From the NCBI RefSeq assembly GCF_000264905.1, contig NW_006763138.1, positions 1,699,254 through 1,763,253 on the forward strand: 64,000 nt of DNA, given 5' to 3'. This DNA is from Stereum hirsutum FP-91666 SS1. Its lineage: Eukaryota > Basidiomycota > Agaricomycetes > Russulales > Stereaceae. This document shows, piece after piece, positions 21,449 through 31,174 of the stretch. The notes beneath the pieces are model-generated. The model had not been told where the DNA came from. It worked only from the letters and a program-made list of their open reading frames with translations, and did not search any database. Position 1 is the first letter of the stretch. Each line of letters starts with the position of its first letter. The position numbers and the translations under genes are program-made.

Positions 21449-22683
21449 CTATTGTTTTCGTGCCGAGTAGAAATGCAAGCAGAAAGCAGGCTTATAACGA
21501 GCGTCCTCCATCTCTCTCCCGAATCCGGCCTGAAGCTCCGAAGTGAGGCCGTCAGCGACCAACTCTGCAGATAAGGGTCCTGTCATTGCGCCTACGACTG
21601 AAGTTTTCATGACCTTCGCAAGCGGTGCAAGAGGGTCTTCTGCAGGTCGAGGTTGAGGTCAGTATACACGAGAAGTCTGATGGCTGGACTGTGGTAATGA
21701 CCTACCCTGGCTGGTTTCATAGAAAGGAAGATCAACCCTGAGAGAAGAGAGATCGACAAGAGATCGACTCTCTTTCAAGATTGCCTCCAGATTTTCCCCA
21801 ATACAGGGGTCGCAAGCCCTCGATCTCATATATCGGTCTGTGATGCGGAACAGTTCCTCGTGGCAAGGCCCACTATTTCTGCAATTTAAAAGGCAAATAT
21901 CTTCAATGACGAGCCAACCGCCAGGTTTGAGAAGCGCGATGATTCGAGGGAGGATATCATGTACGTTGGGCACCTAAACGTATGTTAGGCTTATAACATC
22001 GAAGAATGGAATAGCATAAGGACGCACGTAGAACAATACAAGCCTTAGGTGGATAAGGTCGAAAGACTGGGACTCGAATGGCAGAGGCTCAAAAATATTC
22101 GCTCTCTGAAAAGTGAGATTTGAGGGCAGAGGCCTATATCGTAACGATTAACAAAGGTGCGTTGTCTTAGGTCTGATACATACCTCGGCGGGAGAGGACT
22201 CGCATCTACAGCTTGTACATCGGCATGCGGGTATGTCTTCGCGGCTTGTATCGCCCTATGACACTCAGTGAGCTTTGGTCCTAAGCTTTAGATTCGAAAA
22301 GTGGAGTTTACCAAGCACCAGATCCACAGCTAACCATTAGATGAGTTTGGCTGTTTTTCTCGTAGAATAGTCCACGTCACATACCCAAGTTCCAATATCC
22401 TATCCGGGCGTCCGAAGTTCGCGAGGGAGAGACGGTTCCCAAGATACTCGTTGATTCCGGCATGCATCTCATCGAGTCTGATACCAGTAACTGTGAGTCT
22501 CCCACAACGCAAGGCGAGGCAAGGCGCAAAACGAGGAGCAACGTACCTCTTCCACTCGTCATCGCCTCCCTGATGATGGTTTACTCGAAGATTAGCCTTC
22601 GACACGTACTGGTGGTAATCATGATAGGCACGCACCTGTGGAAGTAGGTACAAACCAGAAACTCCTGACTCTACGGAAGTCAT
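21449..22683 (-). CDS. Class I SAM-dependent methyltransferase
   Basis: Seven exons: 22547-22683, 22385-22477, 22312-22329 (18 nt), 22184-22255, 22028-22133, 21706-21973 and 21449-21639. All introns are GT-AG and in phase, giving 294 residues. Features in order: YVSKANLRVNHHQG and EWKRLDEMHAG near the N-terminus, motif I LELGCGSGAW (75-83, split by the 18-nt exon), ADVQAVDASPLPPR (acidic loop), LPFESQSFDLIHLRLV, and PRIIALLKPGGWLVIED (post-motif). This is the Methyltransf_23/25-type fold common among fungal secondary-metabolite and LaeA/UMTA-like methyltransferases. The substrate cannot be told. It lies about 14 kb from GGPPS, so a role in metabolite tailoring is possible but unproven. Confidence 0.85.
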
Positions 22684-23384
22684 GATATGGTAACCACTGG
22701 CGAGCGATTCAAGGTAACGTCGCGGTATCGTGCTGCCTAAGGCTACGATATAGGTTCAAGCAGGGAGCAGCAATCGATGGGGGGAGTGCAAGGTACGGGC
22801 TCACCAAGCATCCAGACGGTTTATCTACACGACTCGACAAGAATAGGGGAATCGTTGATGAAATCAATCAATGTTACTCAATGAAAGGTTTCACGTCCAC
22901 GGGGCACCCTTCATGCGCGCAGGTACGGAAAAGGCTCAAACTGGGGGCGAGGGCCCGTGAAGACCGTGAACTGAGACGGATTTCTTTTCGGTTGGAGGTT
23001 CATTTTGGTCATGCTGTGCGCGATGTGGCCATGCTGAAGATGTGGTGATTACATCAAGAGCGACCATATAATCAGCATGCCCTCAAATTTCAACATGCTT
23101 TGCACTGCTCACCTTAAGATCAGAACGTTACAACTCAGCATGAAGTCATTGTGATTTCGTAGCTTTCGCGCAGCGCAGTACGCGGTATCATAGGACGTCC
23201 ACTACTTCCATTGGGTACGTCACCCGCCGAAGATCAGCGCCCACGAGTACGTCTCAGGACCCAACAGGTTTAGCGTAGTATAGGAGATAAACACGACAGA
23301 CTCCAAAGAGATACACAGGACCTCCAAATGGAAGCATCCAGAAAAACATGTGAAATTGATAGAGAAACTCGCCTACAAGGAACT
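22684..23384. other. Intergenic region
   Basis: Promoter of the methyltransferase and 3' flank of the oxygenase pseudogene. Nothing else recognised. Confidence 0.5.
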
Positions 23385-24973
23385 CTACGCCCTCGCTCTG
23401 CTGGCACCTTCAGCTACATCTTTCTTGTTCTGGTCTTCCGTTGCCTTCGTCTCCGCCAACAGCCTTCTCCGTTTCGCTTCCTTCACCTTCGCCTCGGCTT
23501 GTGCCCTCTTCTTCGCCTCGCGCTTCTTCCTTCTTCTCTCCTTTAGCGGGTCCACAACTACACTCCTCTCGTCGAACTTACCAACCCTAACGATGAGGAA
23601 CACGTTCCCATACGCACAAGCTATCTGTGGCTCATTTCCATGCGCCACATACTTACTGTCCAACTTCGTATGCGATGTTGGGACTGCCCAGATCACCTCA
23701 TCCTCGACATCGACGTACTTGCTGTTCGAGGTTATGACGATGGCTCCATATTGCTATCGCAGCCTGGTCTGACCCTCCACGTGATACATGTGGTCGCCAA
23801 ACTTTAGAACGTAATCAAGCGTCGTTCCACCACTGTATGCCCTTTCGTCAGAGTAGAGGAGATGAAGTCGCGCTGGGAGAGAGAGGGAAGTACAGGTACG
23901 GAGTATGACGGCGTCGGATCCCTTGAGGAGTTTATAGACATGTTCTAGGGAGTCTTTGATAGGGTATTCGTGCTGCAATCCAAAGCCGAGGGCGCCGCCG
24001 TGAGGAAGGAACTCCGGATTGTTGAGTAGATCCTCAAATGTCGAGCGGAAAGGCTGCTCTCCGGACGACATGACGGGTGCGAGAGACGTGCGAGTGGCGA
24101 TACCGGGCTGAGATTCTCCAGAATCGATCTCGATGTCGCCAAAGTAGAGATTATAGGTGAGCGTGACCCGATGACCTGAGGTGATGGGGGTGATTTCATG
24201 CTCGACGTCGCTGAATAATGTGATGAAGGCGATCTAAGGGTCTGGATGAGAGAGACAAGCATCCGCAGAGTCAAACGTCCACTCTTCGTCGTTGTGGCGC
24301 GTGATGAGGGAGCCTCTCTCGTGAGGCATTGGGAATACTATAACGAGAGAACCGAACATGGTCTCACTGGGAGGCGTATCCTTGTGAGCTTTGAAGAAAG
24401 AGCCCTCGCCTGCGATTCAAAGTAGGCTTGCTAGGCTTGAGCTTGGAAGAGCTTGTGTGGCACTTACCATAGACATTGAGCTTATAGAGCTCGAGCGCTA
24501 CAGGGTGAGTAGAATCCGGGCCGTCGAGAAGCTGAGTGCTAATAGCGTCAATAAGGCCGGTACGCTCGGGGATTATCGACGTCGCGAAGGACGTCGTGTC
24601 CATCTTGCCCGCCTTGCGATAGGTCTCGTCCAAAACGTGTTCTTGATTCCGTCCAAACGTGGCCGGCTCGCAGGCATCACCGAGATTCTGCAGCTCCTCG
24701 GGCGATGCGCTCGCAAGGTTTACGGAGCTAACAAATGTGCCATGGGTAAATGATGTGAATGATCAGCAACTTAAGGGAGAAACAGTGGGATAGTCTTCGT
24801 ACCAAGCTGTGCGCGAAACATCTCGAGACTCGTATGTAGAAGAGCTTGAAGTGGCCGGACGACAAAGCCAGTGTACCGGCAGTGTAGGGAGGCTGGCTAG
24901 GGAGTGCTTCACAGAGAGCCTTGGCCCCTTTTTCGCTGGCAGTCGTTTTCGCTTTCTTGGCTCTTGGTGGCAT
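23385..24973 (-). pseudogene. 2-oxoglutarate/Fe(II) oxygenase (prolyl 4-hydroxylase-like), inactivated
   Basis: Recognisable parts: N-terminal piece from ATG 24973 (MPPRAKKAKTTASEKGAK), exon 24468-24727 (ATFGRNQEHVLDETYRKAG), and exon 23385-24409 (EGSFFKAHKDTPPSETMF with the HxD iron ligands, then FSDVEHEITPITSGHRVTL with the distal region, and a Lys/Arg-rich tail). This matches the fungal 2OG-Fe(II) oxygenase family. Lesions: in-frame TAG at 24234-24236, directly before IAFITLFSDVEHE; a second in-frame TAG at 23754-23756, before QYGAIVITSN; and no phase-compatible splice from the first exon to the second, so a frameshift near 24800-24830 is implied. Homology continues in the same frame after each stop. 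Most likely a young pseudogene; sequence errors or stop readthrough are less likely. Confidence 0.75.
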
Positions 24974-25496
24974 GTCAAGTTTCCGTAATCAGGAAACGAA
25001 GATGTAGGGGGCTGTTGTAAGGGAGGGGCAGGCCGATCGTCTGAAGGTCTGAACCAAAGCAGAGGAAGACCCTTTATATGTAGTTCCGAACAAAAGCGAG
25101 AGTAGCCCCTAACATTGACACGGCAGGTCGAACAATGGCGAAAAAAAATCGAGTCACGAATCACGATGCCATACGCCGATCAAGGCTCGGAAAATTTTTC
25201 ATCTCGAGCAGTACCGTCTGTAGCCGGAATAAGCCAGTAACGTGGTTGGAAGCAAAGCCTGATTGAGCCACCTCATTATGAGATCTAACTCGGATGGGAA
25301 AGTGCTCGATGCGGAAGAAAAGAAAAGAGTCAGACGTCACGCTGAACGCTGGCTCGGGAAATTCCGGCGGTCTTTGACCAGTGTCACGACCTCGGTGGCG
25401 AGCGGTGGTTGGTGTCAACGAGGAGTTGCCACATCAGTTCGCCAACAACATCTCCGAGCTGAGCTTCAATTTCAACAGGAATCTACTACTCCCAAG
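24974..25496. other. Divergent intergenic region
   Basis: Shared upstream region of the minus-strand oxygenase pseudogene and the plus-strand gene at 25497. No gene seen. Confidence 0.45.
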
Positions 25497-26205
25497 ATGT
25501 CAGACGGTATGGCATTCAAACCTGAATAGCCTTCAAGGAGCTAAACAGTATCTCAATGATGGTTGACAGATCCTGTGCAGTCTCAATCATCGATATCGCA
25601 GAGCGGCCTTGATGCAGTTCATCAACACGCCGAGCCTATCTCGAGCAACTTGAACCACGAGCCGTCAGAGCCTGAGGTGGTCAACACGGAGTCGAGAGGG
25701 ATTGGACCCCAAGCCGCCGATGTCGAAGACCCGACATCGAGTCCCCCTGCGGACGACGATGCGCCGTCGGACAGTGGATCGGAAGCCTCGTACCACACCG
25801 CAGAAGAGGAAGATTCCATAGACGTTCCCGACGATGATCATGCCAGCCAGCATAGCACAGAGAGCTACGATTCATGGACATGGTTTGATCAATTCCGCAG
25901 CCCAGAGAGAGGGAAGAACCGGTGGTACGTCGTCCTCGTTGGACGAGAAACGGGCGTGTTCAAAAATTAGTGAGGGCCTCTGTTTCGATTGACTACAACA
26001 GAAGAGATAGAGCTATGCTTGTACTGGCTGCTCATTTGCCTCTCACGACCATAGTCATGCACTTGTCACTGGTTATCCAGGAGCAGTCTTCAGGAAAGTG
26101 CGTGGAAAAGAGAAAGCTGAGGAGCTGTACCGTATCGGGATGGCTTCGTTGCGGGCAGCTGCAGAGAGAGAGAAGGCTCGAGAAGAGTTTCTGGATGTAT
26201 TCTGA
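25497..26205 (+). CDS. RNase H1 N-terminal (viroplasmin-like) hybrid-binding domain protein
   Basis: Exons 25497-25506 (10 nt), 25570-25969 and 26055-26205 give 186 residues (MSDDPVQSQSS...). The first 105 residues are acidic and Ser/Asp/Glu-rich. The C-terminal 60 residues carry the RNHI-N/viroplasmin pattern: NRWYVVLVGRETGVF, then VTGYPGAVFRKV, then a Lys/Glu/Ala-rich helix ending FLDVF. In RNase H1 this small fold binds RNA/DNA hybrids. Here no RNase H catalytic domain follows, so the protein is a stand-alone binder, as often seen in mushroom genomes. The spacing between the two motif halves is about four residues shorter than usual, so the second intron may be slightly mis-set. Confidence 0.7.
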
Positions 26206-26334
26206 CAAGGCACTGTGGTTCGAAGGCTACTAGCGCTCCAACACGTATGTCGAATGTATATTTTATAACACCGTGATCAACAAGTCTAAACGTATCATCC
26301 ACAATAAAAACGGTATATGCTTGGGTGTGAGCAG

Positions 26335-28780
26335 CTATACCATACTCGACGGCTCAGTCTTCTCCACTTTCGTTACTGGCTCCTTCTCCGTGCTCTCCCT
26401 CGACCCTCCACTGTCCACCGCCACATCCTGTTTCTGTTCCGCCGCCGCCTTCTGCTTCTCCCTCTCCATCACAACCTTCTTCCTCCACTCCGTCCCACCC
26501 TCATACCCAAACCACGTATACCTCTCCACATGCGGCCCCCTCATAAACAACACAATCAACTGGAAGCCCGTCCACCCAAGCGAAAGTCCAGCCGCCGCCC
26601 TCCACCCATTCGCAACGAACACCTTCGTGCCCACCGCAGTCCCCATAACCTGCCCGATGAAAATCGACAGAATAAGGACGGCGTTCAGCCTCGAACGCGC
26701 GGACTCCGAGATCGCGAAGACGGCGGTGGTGAGCGAGACCTGTTGCATTTGGCGGGCGACGTCAAGTCCGAAACAGACGATGACGGGGACGGCGACGTTT
26801 AGGCCTGCTCCGCCGGTGTTGACGCCTTGCATGACGAGGCAGGCGAAGGTGGCGATTAGGGTGGCGTACCAGGGAACTAAGCGATCGACGAGCCGTCCGA
26901 CGAAGGGAGAGGTTATGACACCGAGCATGCCTACGAGACCAAAGAGACCGATGACGAGCCTAATCTCCGCGGTACATTAGTGGGGATTCAGACAGAAAAC
27001 GGATAGTGAGGGGGGAAACGTACGTCGAGTAGTTGTAAGGAGGTCCACCAAGCAAGAACGTCAAAGTGACCCAGAAATTCGCGAAACAAGCACTCGATGC
27101 AAGACTGATGAAGCCCGCCTGAATCAACCTCGGCTCCGTCACCGCCAACTTCGCCATACTCCACAAGATGCTGAAATAATGCAAGTCCTTATTCTTCGCC
27201 GGATAATCGGGCAATGTCGCCCATACCATCGCCAGCACGAGGGCCTGCACACCGATGGCCATGTAGTACACGATCCGCCAGGTGACGAACTCGGCTATGA
27301 CACCGGCGATGACTCGGGCGATGAGGATACCGAGGAGAAGACCGGCTAGGACGATGGAGATTGCTGAGGCGCGGCGGTGGGGTGGGGCGAGGTCGGCGGC
27401 GAGAGGAATAAGGATTTGAGGGGCGACAGAGAAAGCGCCGACGAGGAAGGAGAGGGCCTCGAAGACTTCGAGGGAGCGCGTGATGGCGAGGCCGATTGAG
27501 AGGGTGGTGGAGAGGAAGATAATCAGGAGTAGGAGAGGTCGACGACGAACGAGATCCCCGAGGGGGGAGATCAGGAGAAGACCTGTTGCGTAGCCTGCTT
27601 GTACGAGTGTGGGGACTCTGGAGACAGGGACATCAGTAGGTGTGAAATGCTATTATTTGAAGAATATTTACCTGGAGACTTCGTCATACGACACATCGAA
27701 TGAATCTGCTAACTGGACTGTAAGGAATGAAGGTCAGCCAGAATACATACGTGGAAGAGGGTGATCGCCAGAAAATGGACGTGATTGTGAATTATGAACG
27801 TTGACTCTCATTAAGCCTGCATAGATATGTTCTACATGTCATACACAACTCTGATGGCCTAGCGTCACCGCAGTCTGCGCGAGGGTAAAGTATGCGCACG
27901 GCTGGTCACGACCATTCAAGATTGTACGCAGTATCCAAGTTTCAACGACACGTCAAGGAAAGCACAAAATTATGTCTCTCGGGAAAGTCAAGTGGGGAAA
28001 GCAGGGTCAAGGCGCTCCTGACGGGAGGGCGAACGGCAGTCCATGCCTAATATTGGCAGATGTATATCGTGAACACGATTGTTAGAGACTGACCAAAAAT
28101 ATAATGACACCACTTCAACTGGATCACGGAGGTTGGGGTGGGGTATCATGAGATCAAGCCTGAACTCCTCTGGGCAAGGAAAATGACATCGCTGCGATCG
28201 GAACGGAGCACAACAGCTTGACGAGAGCGTCTGTTGGATGATGGGCGAGGCGGACAAGACAACAGGACAGAATTCAAAACGCTCTGTCTACCGCTACTTG
28301 AGAAGAGAGTGAAGGACCCAGGCTACACACGCCTAAACCTCGAACACTTCCACGACTTCGGGGGGAAATAATGGGTAGAGCACTCACTCAATAACGGTTG
28401 ACAGTAGTACAAGTTCGCAACAACTGTTTCACATCCCGTGCATCAGCATGGAACCAACTCCGAAATATCAAGAAACACGCACTGAAAGTACTCGCAAAAC
28501 CAAAGACCGCGTTCAGCAACAGGCCAAAGTGCGCCGGTTTCTCCGAATCGTATCTCAACCTAGGCGGTATAGGTACGACGAAGAAGTCAAACTTGCCCCC
28601 AACTTCCCTTATCGGTCCCTCAACATTCTCCTTTTTCTCCTCGCTGGCTACCGCGGTATTCAGCCTTGTATCGTCCGAGGCGGGATGTGAGGCGTCCAAA
28701 GTCGTCATCCGAGACATGGGTACGGGCTCTGCGTTAGCATGTCCTTCATCGATGATTGATCCATTCGTCGTGCTCATCAT
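26335..28780 (-). CDS. Major facilitator superfamily transporter
   Basis: Exons 28483-28780, 28388-28423, 27672-27717, 27024-27617 and 26335-26959 encode 532 residues. The start is the first of two adjacent Met codons. The N-terminal 65 residues are hydrophilic. The first membrane segment is LLLNAVFGFASTF, followed by VANLYYCQPLL, and LGDLVRRRPLLLLL is the family loop 2-3 motif. The remaining hydrophobic helices fit a 12-span MFS protein, and a charged Lys/Glu tail ends it. Related proteins are usually annotated as drug or efflux-type MFS permeases; the substrate is unknown. The third intron group includes an exceptionally long 670-nt intron (27718-28387). It converges with the gene ending at 26205, leaving 129 bp between them. 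Confidence 0.85.
27718..28387 (-). other. Unusually long intron of the MFS gene
   Basis: The donor GTGAGTG and an acceptor after TTACAG join ANLYYCQPLL to IQLADSFDVSYDEV without disturbing phase. It is 670 nt, against 45-90 nt for most introns here. It holds no recognisable coding sequence. Confidence 0.7.
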
Positions 28781-29533
28781 AGCTAGGGCGTCTCGTCAGA
28801 GGCAGTACGAGAGCGCTGGAAGAGATGGGAGGGATGAAGAGCTGCCCCATCTGCGTAGGGCAAAAGCTCATGTATGTTTTATTTCGAGAGATGGCGGAAC
28901 GGATTCCGTCGAGTCTCACGAAGTGGGTCACGCCCGAAACGGGTCACTTCTGCACCTTTTTTGTCCTTTCTGATGCAGTTCACGGTGAAAAGACATTTTT
29001 AGGGGCAGATATGTGCACGGCATCGTCGGATGGAATGCGGCGGCCGTTGACATCCTCCCTAGTGTAGCGTTCAATTCGCAAATCTTCGCGGTGTATAGCG
29101 CTCAGGCTCGAAGACGAAGCAGTTAGCCTCCTCGTTCAAAGCTCTTCGCTTCGATAACTTCTCGTATCAATCACAGTCTACGATTTGTCTACGATTGTAC
29201 CCGTGGAGGTCGCTTTTTTTCCCTGACTATATATACAGCACCGTGACCCATGGCGGGGAGTATATAATCTGCCAAGCAATGAGAATTAGAGAGTTCTCAA
29301 GACATTATAGACATGGGTGGTACGAGTACGATAATGTCCGAACATCAATCCCAACACGACCCTCGCTTTTCCACCAGCAGACCACAGAGAAACGATCGCC
29401 CACCACACGTCAATCAACACGAAAGTTTGAGAGCTTCACAAACGCCCAAACGCACATCGCCCCCTACGCCCCCTATCCCCTCAACCCACTAATTTGCATT
29501 AGCAAAGACAATCTGTAGCCGAAAGTGCAGCCC
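28781..29533. other. Intergenic region
   Basis: Promoter of the MFS gene and 3' flank of the small secreted protein gene. No gene seen. A TATATATA-containing stretch at about 29228-29236 has no associated reading frame. Confidence 0.45.
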
Positions 29534-30120
29534 TTAGACGTAGGTGAGCCCCAAGAATTGGACATTCGCGTCCGTATAATCGACAGAGGAGTCGCCGTTG
29601 ATGGAGAGGCAGCTCACTCGGGCGGTACCTAATTGGGCACGAAGATGGGAACGACAATGTTAGTGCTTTGATCTTGAGGAGATAAACGGGACGGTGGAGG
29701 GAAGAATGAAGATGTGCGGGGAGATTATATGAGGGTACGTGAAGTACGAAAGGGAGTATGCACCCCATGCAGCATTCCTCACCACAGCAGATGGAAGAAT
29801 GTGGAGGAATAAGAGACGATATAAGACAGTGGGGGAATGTCATACCTGCGCCGTCATACCCATCGCTACAGGTCACGTATGAGTTGCCCGTATTCCCAAC
29901 GACAGTGGTACAAGTTTCGTCCCACGATCGACAGAATATGTCAGTACTCTCGCCGTCGGGCGTCTATAACCCCCGGAAAGACGTCAATTAGAGGAACGTG
30001 AGTAACTCAGTGGAGGAATGTAGGTTGAGAAGTACGCACGTAGACTTCGCGAGTGACATCGGCGGCGTGAACGAACGCGACGGCGGAGAGGGTGATGGTG
30101 AGAATGGAGCGGAAGAACAT
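29534..30120 (-). CDS. Small secreted cysteine-containing protein
   Basis: Exons 30040-30120, 29846-29963 and 29534-29628 (introns 76 and 217 nt) give 97 residues. A signal peptide (MFFRSILTITLSAVAFVHAA) is followed by a mature region with four cysteines: one in DIFCRSWDE, one in ETCTTVVGN, one in YVTCSDGYDGAG and one in RVSCLSING. It ends at DANVQFLGLTYV. A TATA box lies 81 bp upstream. Small secreted proteins of this kind occur widely in mushrooms; no specific family or activity is recognised. Confidence 0.75.
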
Positions 30121-30200
30121 GGTACTTGAAAGAAAACCTTGTTGACTTGATGGACTCGGTGTGGTTAAGATTGAAGAAGGAAGGTAGCAGATATACCGCC

Positions 30201-30207
30201 ATTTTAT
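30201..30207 (-). promoter_or_regulatory. TATA box of the small secreted protein gene
   Basis: TATAAAA on the minus strand, about 81 bp upstream of the ATG at 30120, a normal distance for fungal promoters. Confidence 0.5.
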
Positions 30208-31174
30208 ACCCTCGCGCACATCATTAACAACACTCCCCAGGTGACGCAGAGCCTGACATTCGACGGAGACGGTTGACCGTGGGCGGGAAAGGTGGAATGT
30301 ATTGAGCACAGGTTAGACGTAATGTTCAGCATATGGTTTCAGAGTATCCTCATTAGTGGGCAGAAACAAGCGGAAGTACTCGAGGTGGACACGGGCCCAG
30401 GCAAGGTCCAGGAAACAACCTTTGGATTATTGAGCGTGCGGGGGGTGATCACCGTCAGATGCTTGGCAGAGCAGAGTTACGGGCAGCCTGTGAAGATACT
30501 GTGCGGCAAGGCACGGTGAAGTGAAACGAGTAGCAAGCTGAAAGCAAAGTCAGGGAGAGAGCTCGTCCCGTCTGACTGAGGCTAGAGAAGAGCTGCTTAG
30601 AGCAGGAAGAGGTCGGTGTTTGGTGCCACATTGACGACACCCAACTGCGTTCGTCCGGCCTTGGAAAGCATTCACTGTTTTCGGTGAGATCGGTGTACAT
30701 AATCCGATAATTTCAGTCCATTGATAGGTACTGAACCATAGTTGTGACTGACAGTAGTGAGAGGGAGAGGAACACGCTGCCGATGCGCGGTGTGATGGAG
30801 AGTTGATGGAGAGCGTTAAAAATGGGACCATGTCGGACAAAGCCGCTCAAAGAAAATGCGGCACGGGCGCTTATTGTGTCGCGCAGATGTTCTGTCCCAC
30901 GCGAAGGCGGTGGCCGATGTCAACCTTGCCTAAATCTCTCTATCCCTGGACCCCTCATGGCCGGGCAATCGCAGTCGGGTCATTTATGCCAACGTAGCAT
31001 AAGTGTCACTGAGTATCAAAATATTGTACATAAGATCAGAGGAAGATCAGAGGAAGAAAAATCAGGTGGGTACAAAATCAACACCAGTCACGCGGCTACG
31101 GTCTTAAACAAGAGCCCCCTCTGCAAAATAAATCTTGCGTGGCTCGGTATCCAGATCTCTCTCAGCTCTACCCT
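30208..31174. other. Intergenic region
   Basis: Upstream region of the small secreted protein gene and 3' flank of the carboxylesterase. No gene seen. Confidence 0.5.
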
